Assembly (NCBI GenBank): GCA_030765045.1
Contig: CM060968.1
Location: forward strand, 113,673,404-113,737,403
Reading direction: 5' to 3'
Origin: Tenodera sinensis
Lineage: Eukaryota; Arthropoda; Insecta; Mantodea; Mantidae
DNA: 64,000 nt
Both the position numbers and the translations under genes were made by a program. Positions 44,587-57,090 of the stretch are shown one piece after another. Each line of letters opens with the position of its first letter. Positions within the stretch are counted from its first letter, which is position 1. The notes below the pieces were generated by a model, which searched no databases, had not been told where the DNA came from, and saw only the letters and a program-made list of their open reading frames with translations.

Positions 44587-45449
44587 CTGATGTGTTGCAC
44601 TCACATGACTTTCTCTACTTTTGTACTAACTATTCTTGGAAACTCTTATTCCTATATCTTCTTCGTGTTAGTTAAAATAAACATTCGTACAAATTATCTT
44701 ATTGCTTATATCCTTGTAGGTACAAGGGGAATATTAAAACACAGAAGGCTATGTGCGACAGTCAAATCTTTTTGACCTTTGAGATTCCGTTCTCTTTGCA
44801 CGGTTAACATATAAAAAATGAACAACGTTGTTGGATTTCGCTAAAGGTCTAAGTTCTCCGAAACTCACACACATAACAAGGAATATCTACGAAATGGTTC
44901 ACCTTACAAGAAAATTTATTGAAACATAAATTGTGTATTTTAGCAAGTTCTACATTTTTATAGTGCAAGATTTTGTCTATCTCTAACGGTTTACCAGTTA
45001 TGCAAGATTCGTCCAGAGAAAATACTACAGAGGCTATAGCCAGAAAATTCAAGATACACATTTCATTTGTCATAAAAATATCTCAAACATATGACATTTT
45101 AATCAAAATCGTTAGAGCCATTTTCAAGAAATCAAAATTTTCGAAAAATGTTCCATGTAAAGGGTAGTTTAGGGTGGGGTTATTTTCTTCAAAATCTTCG
45201 TGTCGCATTCTTGAAAGACAATAAACTTAAATACCAACTTTGATTTTTAACCGACTTTTCGTTTTTGAGCTATGCTGTCCACAGACTGACAGACTGACAC
45301 AGACACACAGACTGACACACACGGACCTTTTTCTAAATTTTTTTTTTGGATTCAGGGGGTCTCAAAATATATATTTCCGGTGAAATCTCGAAATCGAATT
45401 TTTGGGTGGAATACAATACTTCCCCTACTTACCAGTAGAGAAAGTAAAA
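44587..45449 (+). repeat. Dispersed repeat family A, full length
   Basis: This complete copy of about 863 bp runs from CTGATGTGTTGCACTCAC to ACCAGTAGAGAAAGTAAAA. It is one of the best-preserved copies and a good reference for the family. Confidence 0.85.
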
Positions 45450-45469
45450 AATAACTTTAAGCTGCTGCA

Positions 45470-46480
45470 AACCAGAGACATCTCAGAGCACAACAGGGTG
45501 CAGTATGCTGAACTAGATTAACTAAAAGGGAAGTAAGAAAAGATAAGAAAAACTCCTGGGGGTATCTTTAAAAGATAGGATTTCTAATATGAGATTAAAC
45601 CAGTTATCGTAGACGAAAGACTTGGCACAATTAGCTACAAGATTGAAATGGAAATGGTGAGGTCACGTGGAGAGATTACAAGACACCAGGTGGGCATATA
45701 AGGCTATAATGTGGGACCCCCGTAAGGAAAGCGACTACAAGGAAAGCAAATTATTGAAGGAAAGCAAATATTCGCAATGAAACACATTTGAAAAGCATTC
45801 ACTTACGGTGTTCATTTAACTTTAGGCAACAAGTAACTGGCGCATGTGCCAATTAAAAAAAAAAGAAAAAAAAAAGGTACAATGTTTTGTAAAATAATAT
45901 TGGGGTTACCACGCAGCTCACGAAATGAAATAGCATAGACAGAACTAAGAGCAAAAATGTAAAATGGTAGAAAGACTAGTTAACTTCTGGCTTATAATAA
46001 CTTTATTGGAGAAAAATAATATATTTAAAGAATGTATGGTTCTACAGGAGAAAGTGGAGAAAAAGAAGCTTGGATGCATGAAATGCAGATGATATTGGAA
46101 GAAATATGAATGGGGAAATATGTGCAGAAAGAAACAATAAAAGAAAAGATTTCTAGAGGAAAATGAGAATAGGGGTGGAATATATCGGAAAGCAAGACAT
46201 TGTAAGTAGCTGAACATGAAATGGGGGTGAGAGAAATATGTACATGGAAGTATGCAATAAAGAGGCCAGAATGGGGTACGCATAGGCTAGGACGGGGGTA
46301 TAAGTGGCATGATAGGGATGAAAAGGGGAGAAAGATGCAGGAAATGTGATAGGATATGTGAAAATTGGCACTGTATTTTGGAATGTAATGATACGGAAAA
46401 AGGAAGAGATGTTCAATTGGAGTTAAAAGTTAGGAATACTTTTAGTTTAAGATCAGATAAATATATGGAGAAAGCAGGAA
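45470..46480 (+). pseudogene. C-terminal remnant of a non-LTR retrotransposon ORF2
   Basis: At about 45620-45730 the plus strand reads LKWKW, stop, GHVERLQDTRW, like the conserved region after the RT domain of non-LTR elements. At 46300-46400 it reads CRKCDRICENWHCILEC, like the Cys/His motif at the very C-terminus of such proteins. Stops and an AT-rich gap (45740-46080) separate them. Confidence 0.55.
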
Positions 46481-47446
46481 ATATTTAGAAAAAAATGAGT
46501 TTAAATTGGAACATGGAAAAGCATAATGAGGTAAAAGATTATAGTGGTCATACTAAACTTTCTATAATATATAAAATAGAATGCTAAATAAAAAGGGGAA
46601 GTAATAGAAATAAGCAACTCCAAAAGAGAGAAATAATTGTATAGTGTGGGAAATATGATTATAATTAATTATTTGTTTCATTTTATTATTATATTAGACA
46701 GAGGGTGTATTTAAAATCGTTAGAATAAACATTTCAATTTCATTTTAAGCATTTTTATTTTCAAACTGAGAATCCATAATCATTTTGCTATAAGTTGTAA
46801 TCATTTGCGTACCTCTGTAAAATAAAATATTCCGATGAAGATCGAAAAACCTTCTAAAGATTGGTGTTATGCAAAATTAAAATGGAATAATATGTGGCGT
46901 ATTTTGTACAATACTACAACATTAAACACTAATACAAAGAATAAATTACACAAACCAGTATCCCAGACATGCAGTCTGTCGGGACTAAAACTCAAATGAA
47001 AATGACCGCGGCTATGCAAATGAACTAAATGTTAATCGCCTGCGAACTGGGGATTCAAATAATGTTTTCACAAACCAAGAAACACAAAGTCAACCGTTTG
47101 AAAAATGGAGATGCACCTGCGCGATGCATGTTTATGTGCGTAGTTAACATCCGCAACGATGCTATAGTTGCATGTAATGCAATTTAATGGTAACATGTCC
47201 AGTTTCGCTCCATTAATTATGTGCTCGATGCAAATCCAATGTTTGCTTTTAAGTAGTGGGAATGGGGAATCCTTTATACTTCCAGCATATTTGTTGTTGG
47301 ATTTATGCTGGCAACACGATCTAACAATCTATCACTCTCGCATGCCCCATTGATGTTTTAGCAGGTTATTTTGAGACTGCAAGGCAGTACTTGTTTGCAT
47401 TTCTCACAGGGAAGATGAAGAGAATGCATCTTGACACGAATTTTAC
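46481..47446. other. No gene recognised
   Basis: AT-rich with only short frames. Confidence 0.35.
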
Positions 47447-47490
47447 GAGGGCTATTCCAAAAGTAAGTTCCACTAACGCTTAAAGAAATG
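47447..47490. repeat. Mariner-like terminal sequence
   Basis: TACGAGGGCTATTCCAAAAG followed by TAAGTTCC resembles the terminal inverted repeat of many insect mariner elements, preceded by the expected TA. No second terminus was found, so at most a solo end remains. Confidence 0.35.
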
Positions 47491-47529
47491 CTAATTTATT
47501 TTTGAAATTTCACTTACACACAAGGGAAA

Positions 47530-48010
47530 AATAATCAGTTAAATTATATTTCATAAGCTTTAAAATATCCTCTGCGTAGAATTGAAGTAATTGAAGTCAC
47601 CCTTTCACGCTCTATTTGAGGTTCTCAAAACCTCCCACTTATTTTCGATACCTTTTAAGAGAATCAATTAAACTATTACAGCGATAGTCATAATTTTGCA
47701 AACGAATTGCATATATTGTTAAAGCCGATAAAAGCGGACCGTTCTTTTGTGATTCAGTCGACTATGTCACACTGCTGTCAGGAGTGGGATTTCTCGCATT
47801 GTCAATTGACAGAATAATTTGAATTTACATTCCGACATTTTTGTTGCGGTTTCATAAGCTTTAAAATCTCCTCTACGTAGAATTTTACCACATGTAAGTA
47901 TGAAGTCGCCCTCTGCTCTCTCCTTGAGCTCCTCAAGAATGTTTTCACCAAGGTGACCCACAACATTGTTTGCTTCATGATTAGGAACAGGGGATCGTCG
48001 CTTGGAGCTA
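47530..48010. repeat. Diverged duplication of about 310 bp spacing
   Basis: ATAAGCTTTAAAATATCCTC with GCGTAGAATT (about 47552) recurs as ATAAGCTTTAAAATCTCCTC with ACGTAGAATT (about 47851). A 93-codon minus-strand frame (47767-48048) covers the second copy. Its translation looks protein-like (ENILEELKERAEGDF) but I do not recognise it. Confidence 0.4.
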
Positions 48011-48030
48011 TGTGCTGGATGACCAAAAAT

Positions 48031-48165
48031 ATGATGTACTGCACTCACATGGCTTTCTCTATTCTTGTTCTAACTATTCTTGCAAGCTTTTGTTCTTCTG
48101 TCTTCATGTTAATCGAGATAAAGATTTGTAGAAATTATCTTATTGCTCATTTTCTTGCCTTCTTT
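48031..48165 (+). repeat. Family A 5' fragment
   Basis: ATGTACTGCACTCACATGGC and the following 110 bases match the family A 5' end, up to the ATCTTATTGCTCATTTTCTTG block. Confidence 0.7.
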
Positions 48166-48539
48166 GGCTCTTTTTACTAGATGGTTCTCTCAGTTCCTAT
48201 TAATGTATCCTTCCCAAAGCTTCCGTCACACATTAATACATTTGAATCTTGAATTTAGCTATTTTCTCTGATTTATGTATTGTGTATTTTGTCTAATAAA
48301 GTTTTCCATTGAATTGTTCTTAATGTTTTGAATTCGCATTTGCTTAGTATCATTTTGTTTTGGCTGTATCTGCTGATTTCTGCTGGATAAGTAAGGATTA
48401 GTATAATATTGTTTTGTGAACGTGAACTTTGCTCTTTACTGTCATATATTTATTTCGACAAATTGTCATTTATGTTTTCTGATATTGGCCTGTGATTTTT
48501 ACTTCTAGATTTAAATTGTTGGTGCTTGTTATCTGAATA
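48166..48539. other. No feature recognised; probably 3' part of the adjacent RT remnant
   Basis: AT-rich sequence lying downstream, on the minus strand, of the RT remnant at 48540-48965. No motif is visible. Confidence 0.25.
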
Positions 48540-48965
48540 CCTAAATAATTAAATCCTGAAAGGTATTCGATATCTTTTCACTTGTAATTTGCATGTCCAA
48601 TACTGCTAGGCATTTAGCTTTTTGTGTATTTATTTTCGTGTTATATCCTTTTGCTTTGGTGCAACAGTCTTTGCAATACATCCTCTGTTTCTGAAATTGA
48701 GGACAGCATCATCTGCATAGCATATTATGTAAAGTCTTGTTTCCCACCTTGTATACCTACTCTTTAGGCAGGTCTTCAATGAATTTATCCGTTATAAGGC
48801 TAAAAAGGAATGAAGTTAATGAATTGTCGCGTCTAATTCCCTAACCAACTGTTATTTCTTCAGTTTCTATTATGATATAATTATGTGTGCCTTTTTCTTG
48901 CAATATATGTACTACATATTTTAATTCTATCCCACTGAATCCTTTTTTCAAGTCCACAAAGCACA
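48540..48965 (-). pseudogene. Decayed non-LTR reverse transcriptase with YADD
   Basis: On the minus strand the order is CFVDLKKGFSGI (like the FxDLKKAFD motif), then RRDNSLTSFLFSLI (like RQGDSLSPLLFNLI), then YADDAVL with the YADD codons at 48708-48719. Several stops and frame changes are present. The order and motifs are those of the RT palm domain of an insect non-LTR element. Confidence 0.75.
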
Positions 48966-49924
48966 AAAATACTGGTAGCATAATCAGGATGTAAAAAGCG
49001 CTGCGTTCATACCCAGAAAGCTACCAATTCAATTCAGCGAACAAGCTATCGCTCTTAAAGATATTAATCTAGTGAAAATCGAGTATTGGTGCTCACAAAT
49101 CTGTGGCGGCATTGCTATTGAGAATTTATACTGTTATGTTTGAAAGTTTATAACAATAATTCACAAGCAGCTGACGTACTCTTTTTACTGATACAACCTA
49201 ACTCTCCACGATTCTCTGGGTCTTAGAATTGGACGATTCCACAATAAATTAACGTGTCGCAAGTTTACATAGCAAGACTGTGAGGGTGCGGTAAATTCAA
49301 GGTGAAATCACGTGGAGATTGCCGGCAATCTGTGTCCTAACAGAGCAAACATCAGCTGACCTTGTTGTCCCCCACACCGCCCCTCACAGACCAGCAAGTT
49401 GACGAGACCGTGTCCCACCATACTGTCACCCAGCCGGGAAGGAAAGCATACACAATATACCTTGTCAACAAGACACAACTTCGCACACGAGAAATTACCA
49501 AAGTCATAGACATGAGATTTGGGACTTTAGTTTATACCACCTGAACCAATACATTTTATCTTCATACTATCACGAATCGCATTTATTAACATTAGAGGTG
49601 GCACGGGGTATTTTCTCACCCCACTCACTCCAGCGAGTTTTATTTGCAACATTTGGGTATTATGCAGAACCCGGTATAGGGAAACATCGCCCTGCAACAG
49701 GCATAACATATATTTACTAAAATGGTTTTCTGTGCATCCTGCAGATTGGCACGCTTTTGTTGCGCCAGCTCTACTTACCGAGGCAGTGGAATATTAAGAA
49801 AGCGGGAGAGGGATTATATTTAGTTTTATAATATTGGTGTCGCATATTTGGAATATACTGAACTTAGTTTTGTACTCATTGTGCCATTAGTTCTTAGTCA
49901 TGCTGTTTACTAGTCCACGAGGGC
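48966..49924. other. No gene recognised
   Basis: A 60-codon plus-strand frame (49362-49544) in a locally GC-richer patch has no recognisable motif. Confidence 0.35.
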
Positions 49925-49931
49925 ATGCGCG

Positions 49932-49996
<65 letters not shown>
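49925..49996. repeat. (GC)n(AC)n microsatellite
   Basis: A short GC dinucleotide run passes into about 28 AC units. Confidence 0.95.
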
Positions 49997-49997
<1 letters not shown>

Positions 49998-50504
49998 AAA
50001 ATGTCCCCTTCTGTAAAGAGTATGTTTGTAATCCACATCAAATTACTGGGTCGAATATAACAGCGAAGTCCAACCTTATCTCTTTGGAGAACCTTGCGTA
50101 ATGACCAGCTATACCCCACTCCACTCCTTCAGTAGGAGGGCAGACGTCAGTATCCAGAGACGGACACAAACATACGATTCTATGGGCATTTCTAAGCCTT
50201 ACGTTGCACATTCTAGGAATGTCTTCAGAAGACTTCTTGATTCTGGATGATTGGTTCACAAATGGCAAATGAGCTTACGAAATAAAAAAATGTGCATCTC
50301 GTTAAAATACAATGTATGTCAAATACTTCATTTTCTATTTGAGTGAAAAATTTCAGCGATATTCTTCTATATTTATTTAAATTTGCCAATACTTTTTTCA
50401 AATAGCAACATGTTATTTGTGGTTTTTATCTCTTGACTTTGCAAAGAGAATGAGATTTTCAAGGCATCTCATAACAAGCAACTCTTAAAACATTTCACTA
50501 TCGC
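49997..50504. other. No gene recognised
   Basis: Short frames on the minus strand lack motifs. Confidence 0.3.
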
Positions 50505-50660
50505 TTAAAGCCTACTGCATTCCCATATTCCCCTTGCAGCTACAAGATAATTACCAATAAAATACTTTCTGAAAATGCTTATGCCGATAAAATGTAGCAG
50601 ATAAACGAACATTTGCAAGAATAGTTTGTACAAGAGTGAGTATAGTTCTTCATATGTTTG
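50505..50660 (-). repeat. Family A 5' fragment, inverted
   Basis: CCTACTGCATTCCCATATTC, then CCCCTTGCAGCTACAAG, then TTTGTACAAGAGTGAG is the family A 5' region read in reverse complement. Confidence 0.6.
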
Positions 50661-52654
50661 TGAACAGTATCTCCAAATTGAACTATATTACAATGTATTA
50701 CGCGACGATCACTTGGTGTATCTTCTAAGGCTGTGCACTTCGACTTTGTCTAACCCAACGTACATGTAACCAAACCGCCACTGTAACACAATGTACGACT
50801 GGGGGTTAAAAGGGGCAAAGCCCGCGTATGTGGAAGGTGTAAAGCTTTCACAAACGTTGGACATCACTGGAATGTAATAATTTTATTACTCTGTTTATTG
50901 TAAGTGCTGGGACCAAAACTAAAACTAATTGTTAGTTTTCTGTAACTGGAATATTTCATCAACAGCTGAGCATCGATACTGAATGAGATATTGGCTGAAT
51001 GAACGGATCTCAATAGGAGTAATTTAGGAGGTCTCTGAACAGTTGATTCTCTCATTTCAACTGTTCCATCTTCACCACCATCAGTGAGAGATTGGCTCTT
51101 AAGGCAGCCATTCGTGATGATTCGATTGCGCAGCGTGGCACAGATCCCTATGCCGCATTTGAATATGAATCACAACTGCTTGCACCTTGGTTACTCTGCC
51201 CACAGATCTTGGGTTTTCCTGCACATAATCTTACCAGGTGAAACAAAATCTCAATCGTATACAAGTTCTCTGAATGGATTACAGAAATACTGAAATAATT
51301 CCAGTTGCCGTAACAAACTCCATGCAAACGCATTTCTTTGTTGTATTTTATTATTAGGAAAGAATATTGACTTTTCAAAATTGTTGGCGGTACCTAGTCA
51401 TTTTGTTCTTTAGCGATGAAATCTGCCACGTTTAGCGAGAAAATTGTAAAAGTGTTTCATAAGAAGGCTGACGATTTTTAAATGCTAATAAATTTATAAA
51501 AATATTGATTCTCTCATAGATATATCCGTAATACTCCTGTGATAGCAGTAATAGAATCTTATAGCTCTCCAACTGATGCTAGGCCGCGAGGAATAAAATT
51601 TCGTAAAGACTTTCAGCCCAACGACGATTATTAAAATAATAAATAATCGTTCCAAATAACACCTCGACGTTTGGCTCGTCTTGTAGGAACATTCCTTAAA
51701 TATTGTTATAAATTCTATAATACACTACAAATAATCTTTTTATTGTTTCTTAAAATTATGTATTTTGTGTTCAGATTATCCGGAGTTTCGTATATGCGGG
51801 GTTCGGATTAGCGGGGTTCTACTGTACATAGTAGACAAAGTAAACATATTGCTTGCGTTTTATCAGGTCTGAAGTGAAATCACGGGAGTATATCAAGCTG
51901 TGGTAAGCTTTGACACATTTTTTAGAAGATGAAAGGAGATGGTGTGAAAATGGATTTCCAGCCAAGTCCCTGGATGGAGAAGGCTCAAGCTATTGTTAGA
52001 AGCAACAAGGTGCTGGTCTGCAAACTGATCTTAAATCGATTTTCTCCCTAGTTGCAGGACCTCCTAATATAGCGGTTCAAAGTCTTACTCTAGGATTATA
52101 CTTCGTCGTTTACAAAATGCATACGAAACTATTTTCTCTGCTCTGCTCACATGTAAGTTTATAATGAATTAATTAACTAGTGCATAATCTGTATTTTTGT
52201 GGATTTCATTTCAGCTAAAACTAGAAATCTCTAACTATATTTTGTTACAAGGAAGCGTTGCAAGGTTAGGTAATTCTTATTTTATATTAGGCACCGTAAC
52301 TATGACATTTCACAACCATTATTTTCCTTATTTCTCTTACAAGGAGCCATTCTCACATTGACGCAGATTAATTTGAGATTTCTGTAGCGAAATGCCACCT
52401 AAAATAAAACTATCTTTCCGCTCTCACCCATGGGGTTGTTATTCCAGGAAAAATTAATAAAGTTTTAAGTTGTAATGGCTTAACCATCTGCTGCCTGGGG
52501 CGGCATAATAAACTTGGCCCCGAACCGAGGATACAAGTAGCAAAATAAACTGCATATAACGAAGAAAAAATCGGTTAGTTACACAATGTTTTCCCAGTGA
52601 TAGGTGTCTCCGAAGGAAAAAAAGGAGTGGAGAACAGCTCAAGAGATAATCTGA
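50661..52654. other. No gene recognised
   Basis: AT-rich with several short frames (for example 51084-51293 plus and 51148-51378 minus) and no motif. Confidence 0.35.
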
Positions 52655-53605
52655 AGCGCTCCATTTACATGACTTTCTCTACTCGTGTACTAACCATTCT
52701 TACAAACTCCTATTACCATATCTTCTTCGTGTTACTTGAGACAAACGTTTGCAGAAATTATCTTATTGCTTATTTCGTTATAGGTTCATGAGAATACAGT
52801 AGACTTTGGGCAATAGTCAAATCTTTGAAAGCTTTGAGACACCGTTCTTTTTGCGTGGTTAACATAGAAAAAAAAATGAACAACGATGTTCTATTTATCA
52901 GAAGTCTGTTCTCCAAAACTCACACAAATAACAAGGCATATCTCTGAAATGGTTCATTCCACAAAAAATTATTTAGACATAAATTGTGTATTTTAGCAAG
53001 ATCTACATTTTTGTGTAGTGTGATTTGATCTCTTACAGTTTATCAGTTATGCAAAAGTCATCCAGAGTAAATAGGACTTCATGGGCTTTAGCCAGGAAAT
53101 ACACGATATAAATTTCATTTGTAATAAAAAATATCTCAAACATATGGCATTTTAATAAAAATTATTAGAGCCATTTTCAAGAAAATCAAAATTTTCTAAA
53201 AATTTTGCATGTCGTTTAGGATGGAGCAATTTTCTTAAAAATCTTCGCGTCGCATCCACACACACACACACACATGGCGGCGCTGTGGCCGAGCGGTTAG
53301 CGCGCTCGCCTACCACCTAGGCGGTCCGGGTTCGATCCCAGGGACCCGCATGTGGTATTCGTGGTGGACGAAGCGGCGTCAGGGCGGGTTTTCTCCGGGT
53401 ACTCCGGTTTCCCCCGCCATCTCATTCCACCGGTGCTCCATCTTCATTCCATGTATCATCAGTGTCACCGCCTGCGATGCCATAGTAGTAAAAGCGGGCG
53501 TTAAACACAACAACAACACACACATTCACCCGCACGAGGTCCTCCTCTGAAAGTGCTTAATTTGGATTCAAGCAGTGTCAAAACGTGTATTTTTGTGAAT
53601 TCTTC
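52655..53605 (+). repeat. Family A copy with a nested SINE
   Basis: Family A runs from 52655 to the CA microsatellite at about 53258-53274. It is interrupted by SINE-1 (53276-53516) and resumes at about 53526 with GAAAGTGCTTAATTTGGATTC. The resumption matches the sequence that follows the CA block in intact copies. Confidence 0.75.
53276..53516 (+). mobile_element. SINE-1 copy inserted in a CA microsatellite
   Basis: It is nearly identical to the copy at 8866-9114 over more than 220 bp, with a handful of substitutions. Box A TGGCCGAGCGG and box B GGTTCGATCCC are intact. CACACACAT occurs on both sides (ending at 53275 and 53525), compatible with a target duplication, although the CA repeat makes its length uncertain. 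Confidence 0.88.
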
Positions 53606-53869
53606 ATGTAGTTTATCAACAGTAAATTATCATAGATTTTTTTCTTCGTGAAAGAATTACGCATTAAGATCTTGGAGTTAGTAAAATACCAATAAAAGTT
53701 CGTAACACTAAGAAAATTTCGTATAAGATGCATAAATTCCTCCTCTTATTCTACTTAAGTAATGGAGAAAACAAAAGTCTAACGCTGTCAAAAAGATCTT
53801 CCTTTTGTATTTTACAGTAAATTGTTCGTCTGTCATATTTATCATGCAGGGAAACGCTACCCTTAGCTA

Positions 53870-53932
<63 letters not shown>

Positions 53933-54969
53933 TATTGATGTTTTCTCCAATATCTTGGTCTATGATGAATCTGTCTACGGCTGCTAAAGGTACCAGAAGT
54001 ATGTATACGCCAGTATAAACAGCAGTTAAGTTCCACCTAATTTAATGGAGGCAAATATTGAGCTATTTGACGCGACTTTAAGATTATTTGAGATATAAAA
54101 TAAAAGTGTTTTTGAATGCTAACGACTGAGCTGTCAGTACTTTCCGTTTAAGTATAACTATTTACGCAATAAAAACGAGAATCGTAAGTCGCTGTGGGTC
54201 GCGGAGATTATTGGTGGCGACGGCCAATTCTGTATAACCCGAGTGCGGTATTTAGGTACTACGACTACTAATAATTGATCACAATTAACAGCTTGTAAGG
54301 CTGTACAACACTCAAGAAAGGATGCTATCTTATGAAGTCTACAGTTGCAAATACAAACCTATTTCTGAACGTCATGAATTCCGAAGCTAATGAATTTCTT
54401 GTCGACTGATTTTAAGGGGCTTTTGAATGCCCTAGCTGATCTGACATAAGATTAACTCCTTTTTGTCACCGAGTTCTTCCTTACAAAATTATAGCTCTCA
54501 CTTCTTATATTATGCTTATTATTACAGTGCAGTGGGATATTTGAAATCATTTCGATTTCCAAACTTACTTCGAAATGATACATTTCTGGGCATGGGTTCC
54601 TAATCAAAAAGATATCTATTTACCTGGTTCTACCAGGCTTAGCAATCTGTAACAGAAATTGTGAAACATCGTGTATACCATCCACATTATTTGTCAAATT
54701 TGTCATTCTTTACCCTGTTCTTCAAGAAAAGTAAACCAGAAAATAAAAGCAGAGATTGCTAGTTAAATCCATATTCAACACAACTATGCTTGTTTCCCTG
54801 TCAGATATTATTGAACATTTTGTATTACTACACCAAATTTGGAACTGAACACAACCGCTATTACTTGGTCCAAAACTACTGTCGATGTAACAAAAACATA
54901 CACTGGCTCAAGATTTCACAGAAGGTCTAATAGTATAAATCAGAAATTTTATCAAATTTTTAAAATTTA
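53606..54969. other. No gene recognised; (TA)n tract
   Basis: A long (TA)n microsatellite lies at 53876-53930. The 86-codon frame at 54839-55099 runs into the SINE-2 copy and is not a gene. Confidence 0.4.
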
Positions 54970-55147
54970 TTTTGTTGCCGGTGTGCTAGAATTTCATCCT
55001 TCAGGAGTTCTTTTACAAGCCAGTAAATCTACTGACATGAAGCTGTCGTTTTTAAGCACACTTAAAAACCAACGGTCTCGGCCAGATTTGAACCCGTGAC
55101 CTTGGGATCAGTAGACTAGTGTCTCGCCAACTGACCACCCAGACCGA
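54970..55147 (-). mobile_element. SINE-2 copy
   Basis: The minus-strand head begins TCGGTCTGGGTGGTCAG and has box B GGGTTCAAATCTGG. The body TTTTTAAGTGTGCTTAAAAA matches the copy at 22370-22578, and TAGATTTACTGGCTTG matches the copy at 15547-15733. The last part of the family is missing. Confidence 0.7.
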
Positions 55148-56722
55148 CTGAAATTTTATCAAGGAATATTGTGATAAATATCACTCCTTGCAAGACACCT
55201 CCTATTTTAATGGTTCTTTTATCGCCACCACCTAATTTTATACCAGTTCTTACTCGCAATAGCTAATGAGCTAATTAGCAAAATTTTTCTTCCAGAAACA
55301 GTAAGGATATAAAGCGTGTGCACAATAACTGCTTATATCTAAAGCAATATACAATTTTAGTGTTGGAAATTAACTGTACTTTCATACGACATGTGCGTAG
55401 CTTGGAAAGGGTAGAATCAGACTGAAAAACTCGATGCCATAGCCGAGAATGGAACCACGGACCTTAGAGATGCTTAAACTATGGAGCCCAGGCGCAAAGT
55501 GCTTACAGCATTGTAACGGTATGTTATCTCATATGAACTCGAGACCATCTTGTGGTTTACAAGGAAAATGGAGAATTTAATGACAATTTGCCGTTTAGCA
55601 TAATTTTGCATCGTATTATAATTTGCATCTATTAAAAAAGTCAGAGCATTTATTTGCGAAATTTTATATGGTAATTTTTTCTTGAAGTACTAAGAAGATG
55701 TGTATCTGTGCCTTGCACTGCAGTTTGGCCTAGGTTATTTCTGTGGGCGGTCCAATTTAACTTATAAACAATATATTACAATAGGTAATATTATTAAGAC
55801 TACTAAATTCTCATAAGCAATTGTTCATTTTATGTTTTTACGGTCCAATTCCACTTATTTCAAACTTTTTATAAATATTTCCCATGTTCTTGCAGTTTTA
55901 CATTACAATTTTATTTATAGTGAATTCCCTATTCATTCTTGACCACACAGTTTCTTTCAATTTCGTTCAAGAGGACTGAATAACTTGGGCAAACCGTTTG
56001 TCAAGCTTTCGGCTTGGGGCAATAAAACATCGGCGTTTCTTTTGTGTCGTGAGGGAGTTTACCCTTATGCCTAAAGAACTAAGGTTTAAAGAGATAACCA
56101 ATAAACATAAAAGCCTATTAGAAATAGCCAATCAGGGGAGGGGGATAAAAACTCAATAATTCAAAATTTTTCCAAAACTGTTTTAAGACAAGTGTTGGAG
56201 TGGAAATCTGGGCAGTTCGTCCATTTCACCTGTAGGGTGAAGGTATATCGCTTAGTTGTGGAATTAGCGTTAAGAAATTAAGTACAAGTACCGCGCAAAG
56301 TGCCACAGTGTCGCGATGTATCAAGTAATACCAAAGGAAGTGGATTTGAGTCAGTATAATAAGTGAGCACACCTAACTTAAGGGTGTAAACTTGCAGATA
56401 TTCCAAAGGAACCCTGTGAAAAGCCCATTTCCTCCGAGCACCGCCCAGCACACTGTCCCTTTCCCGAAGATTAAAATCACTCGCCATGGAGGTCCCAGGG
56501 CCCCTAGGACGACCAGAGGTAAGGACACTACTGAATTATACACACTTTCTAACCATTCATTTCCATCTTTGGCATTTTAAATGAGCATACCCTCACTCCA
56601 TCGTTCCTGCTTTTCGTTTTATTATACTTATCTCTTTTGTTTCTCCCATTTTCCTCGTGTATTTAATCTTAATAAAAACCATTTCATTTAAGTTATGCTT
56701 AGCTATTTATAAATCATTCCTA
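55148..56722. other. No gene recognised; ends at a composition change
   Basis: A weak tRNA-like box B on the minus strand lies near 55450. The AT-rich sequence ends sharply at 56722, where the GC-richer 3' region of the Jockey element starts. The last 15 bases (56708-56722) recur at 61916-61930. Confidence 0.35.
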
Positions 56723-57090
56723 CATTGGGCCGAGACATGGGGAGTGGATGAAAGTGGGCCAGACGCCAGACGCCAGTTCGAGTCGAACGGAGGTGAGGTG
56801 AATGTTCCTCCGGTCGAGTGTCTTTACCGCAGTACCTAGCCGTCATACGGCTTTACCTGCGCGATGGTTTTGACGGTATCACTACAGGGATGTTTTCACT
56901 GGGAAATTTGTTGGGACAGGGGTTTTTATAGTAATTGTAGGTAGGGATTGTTCGCAAGTGAGCTGTGCGCGAATTTTACGCGCTAATTCCTACCAGGGTT
57001 CTGGCCGTCAGTCACTCGCTGAGAGGTGACTGAACTGGTGATTCGCTCTGTTTTGAGTACAGATTGCATTTTCGCCTTTCCCATCTTGGA

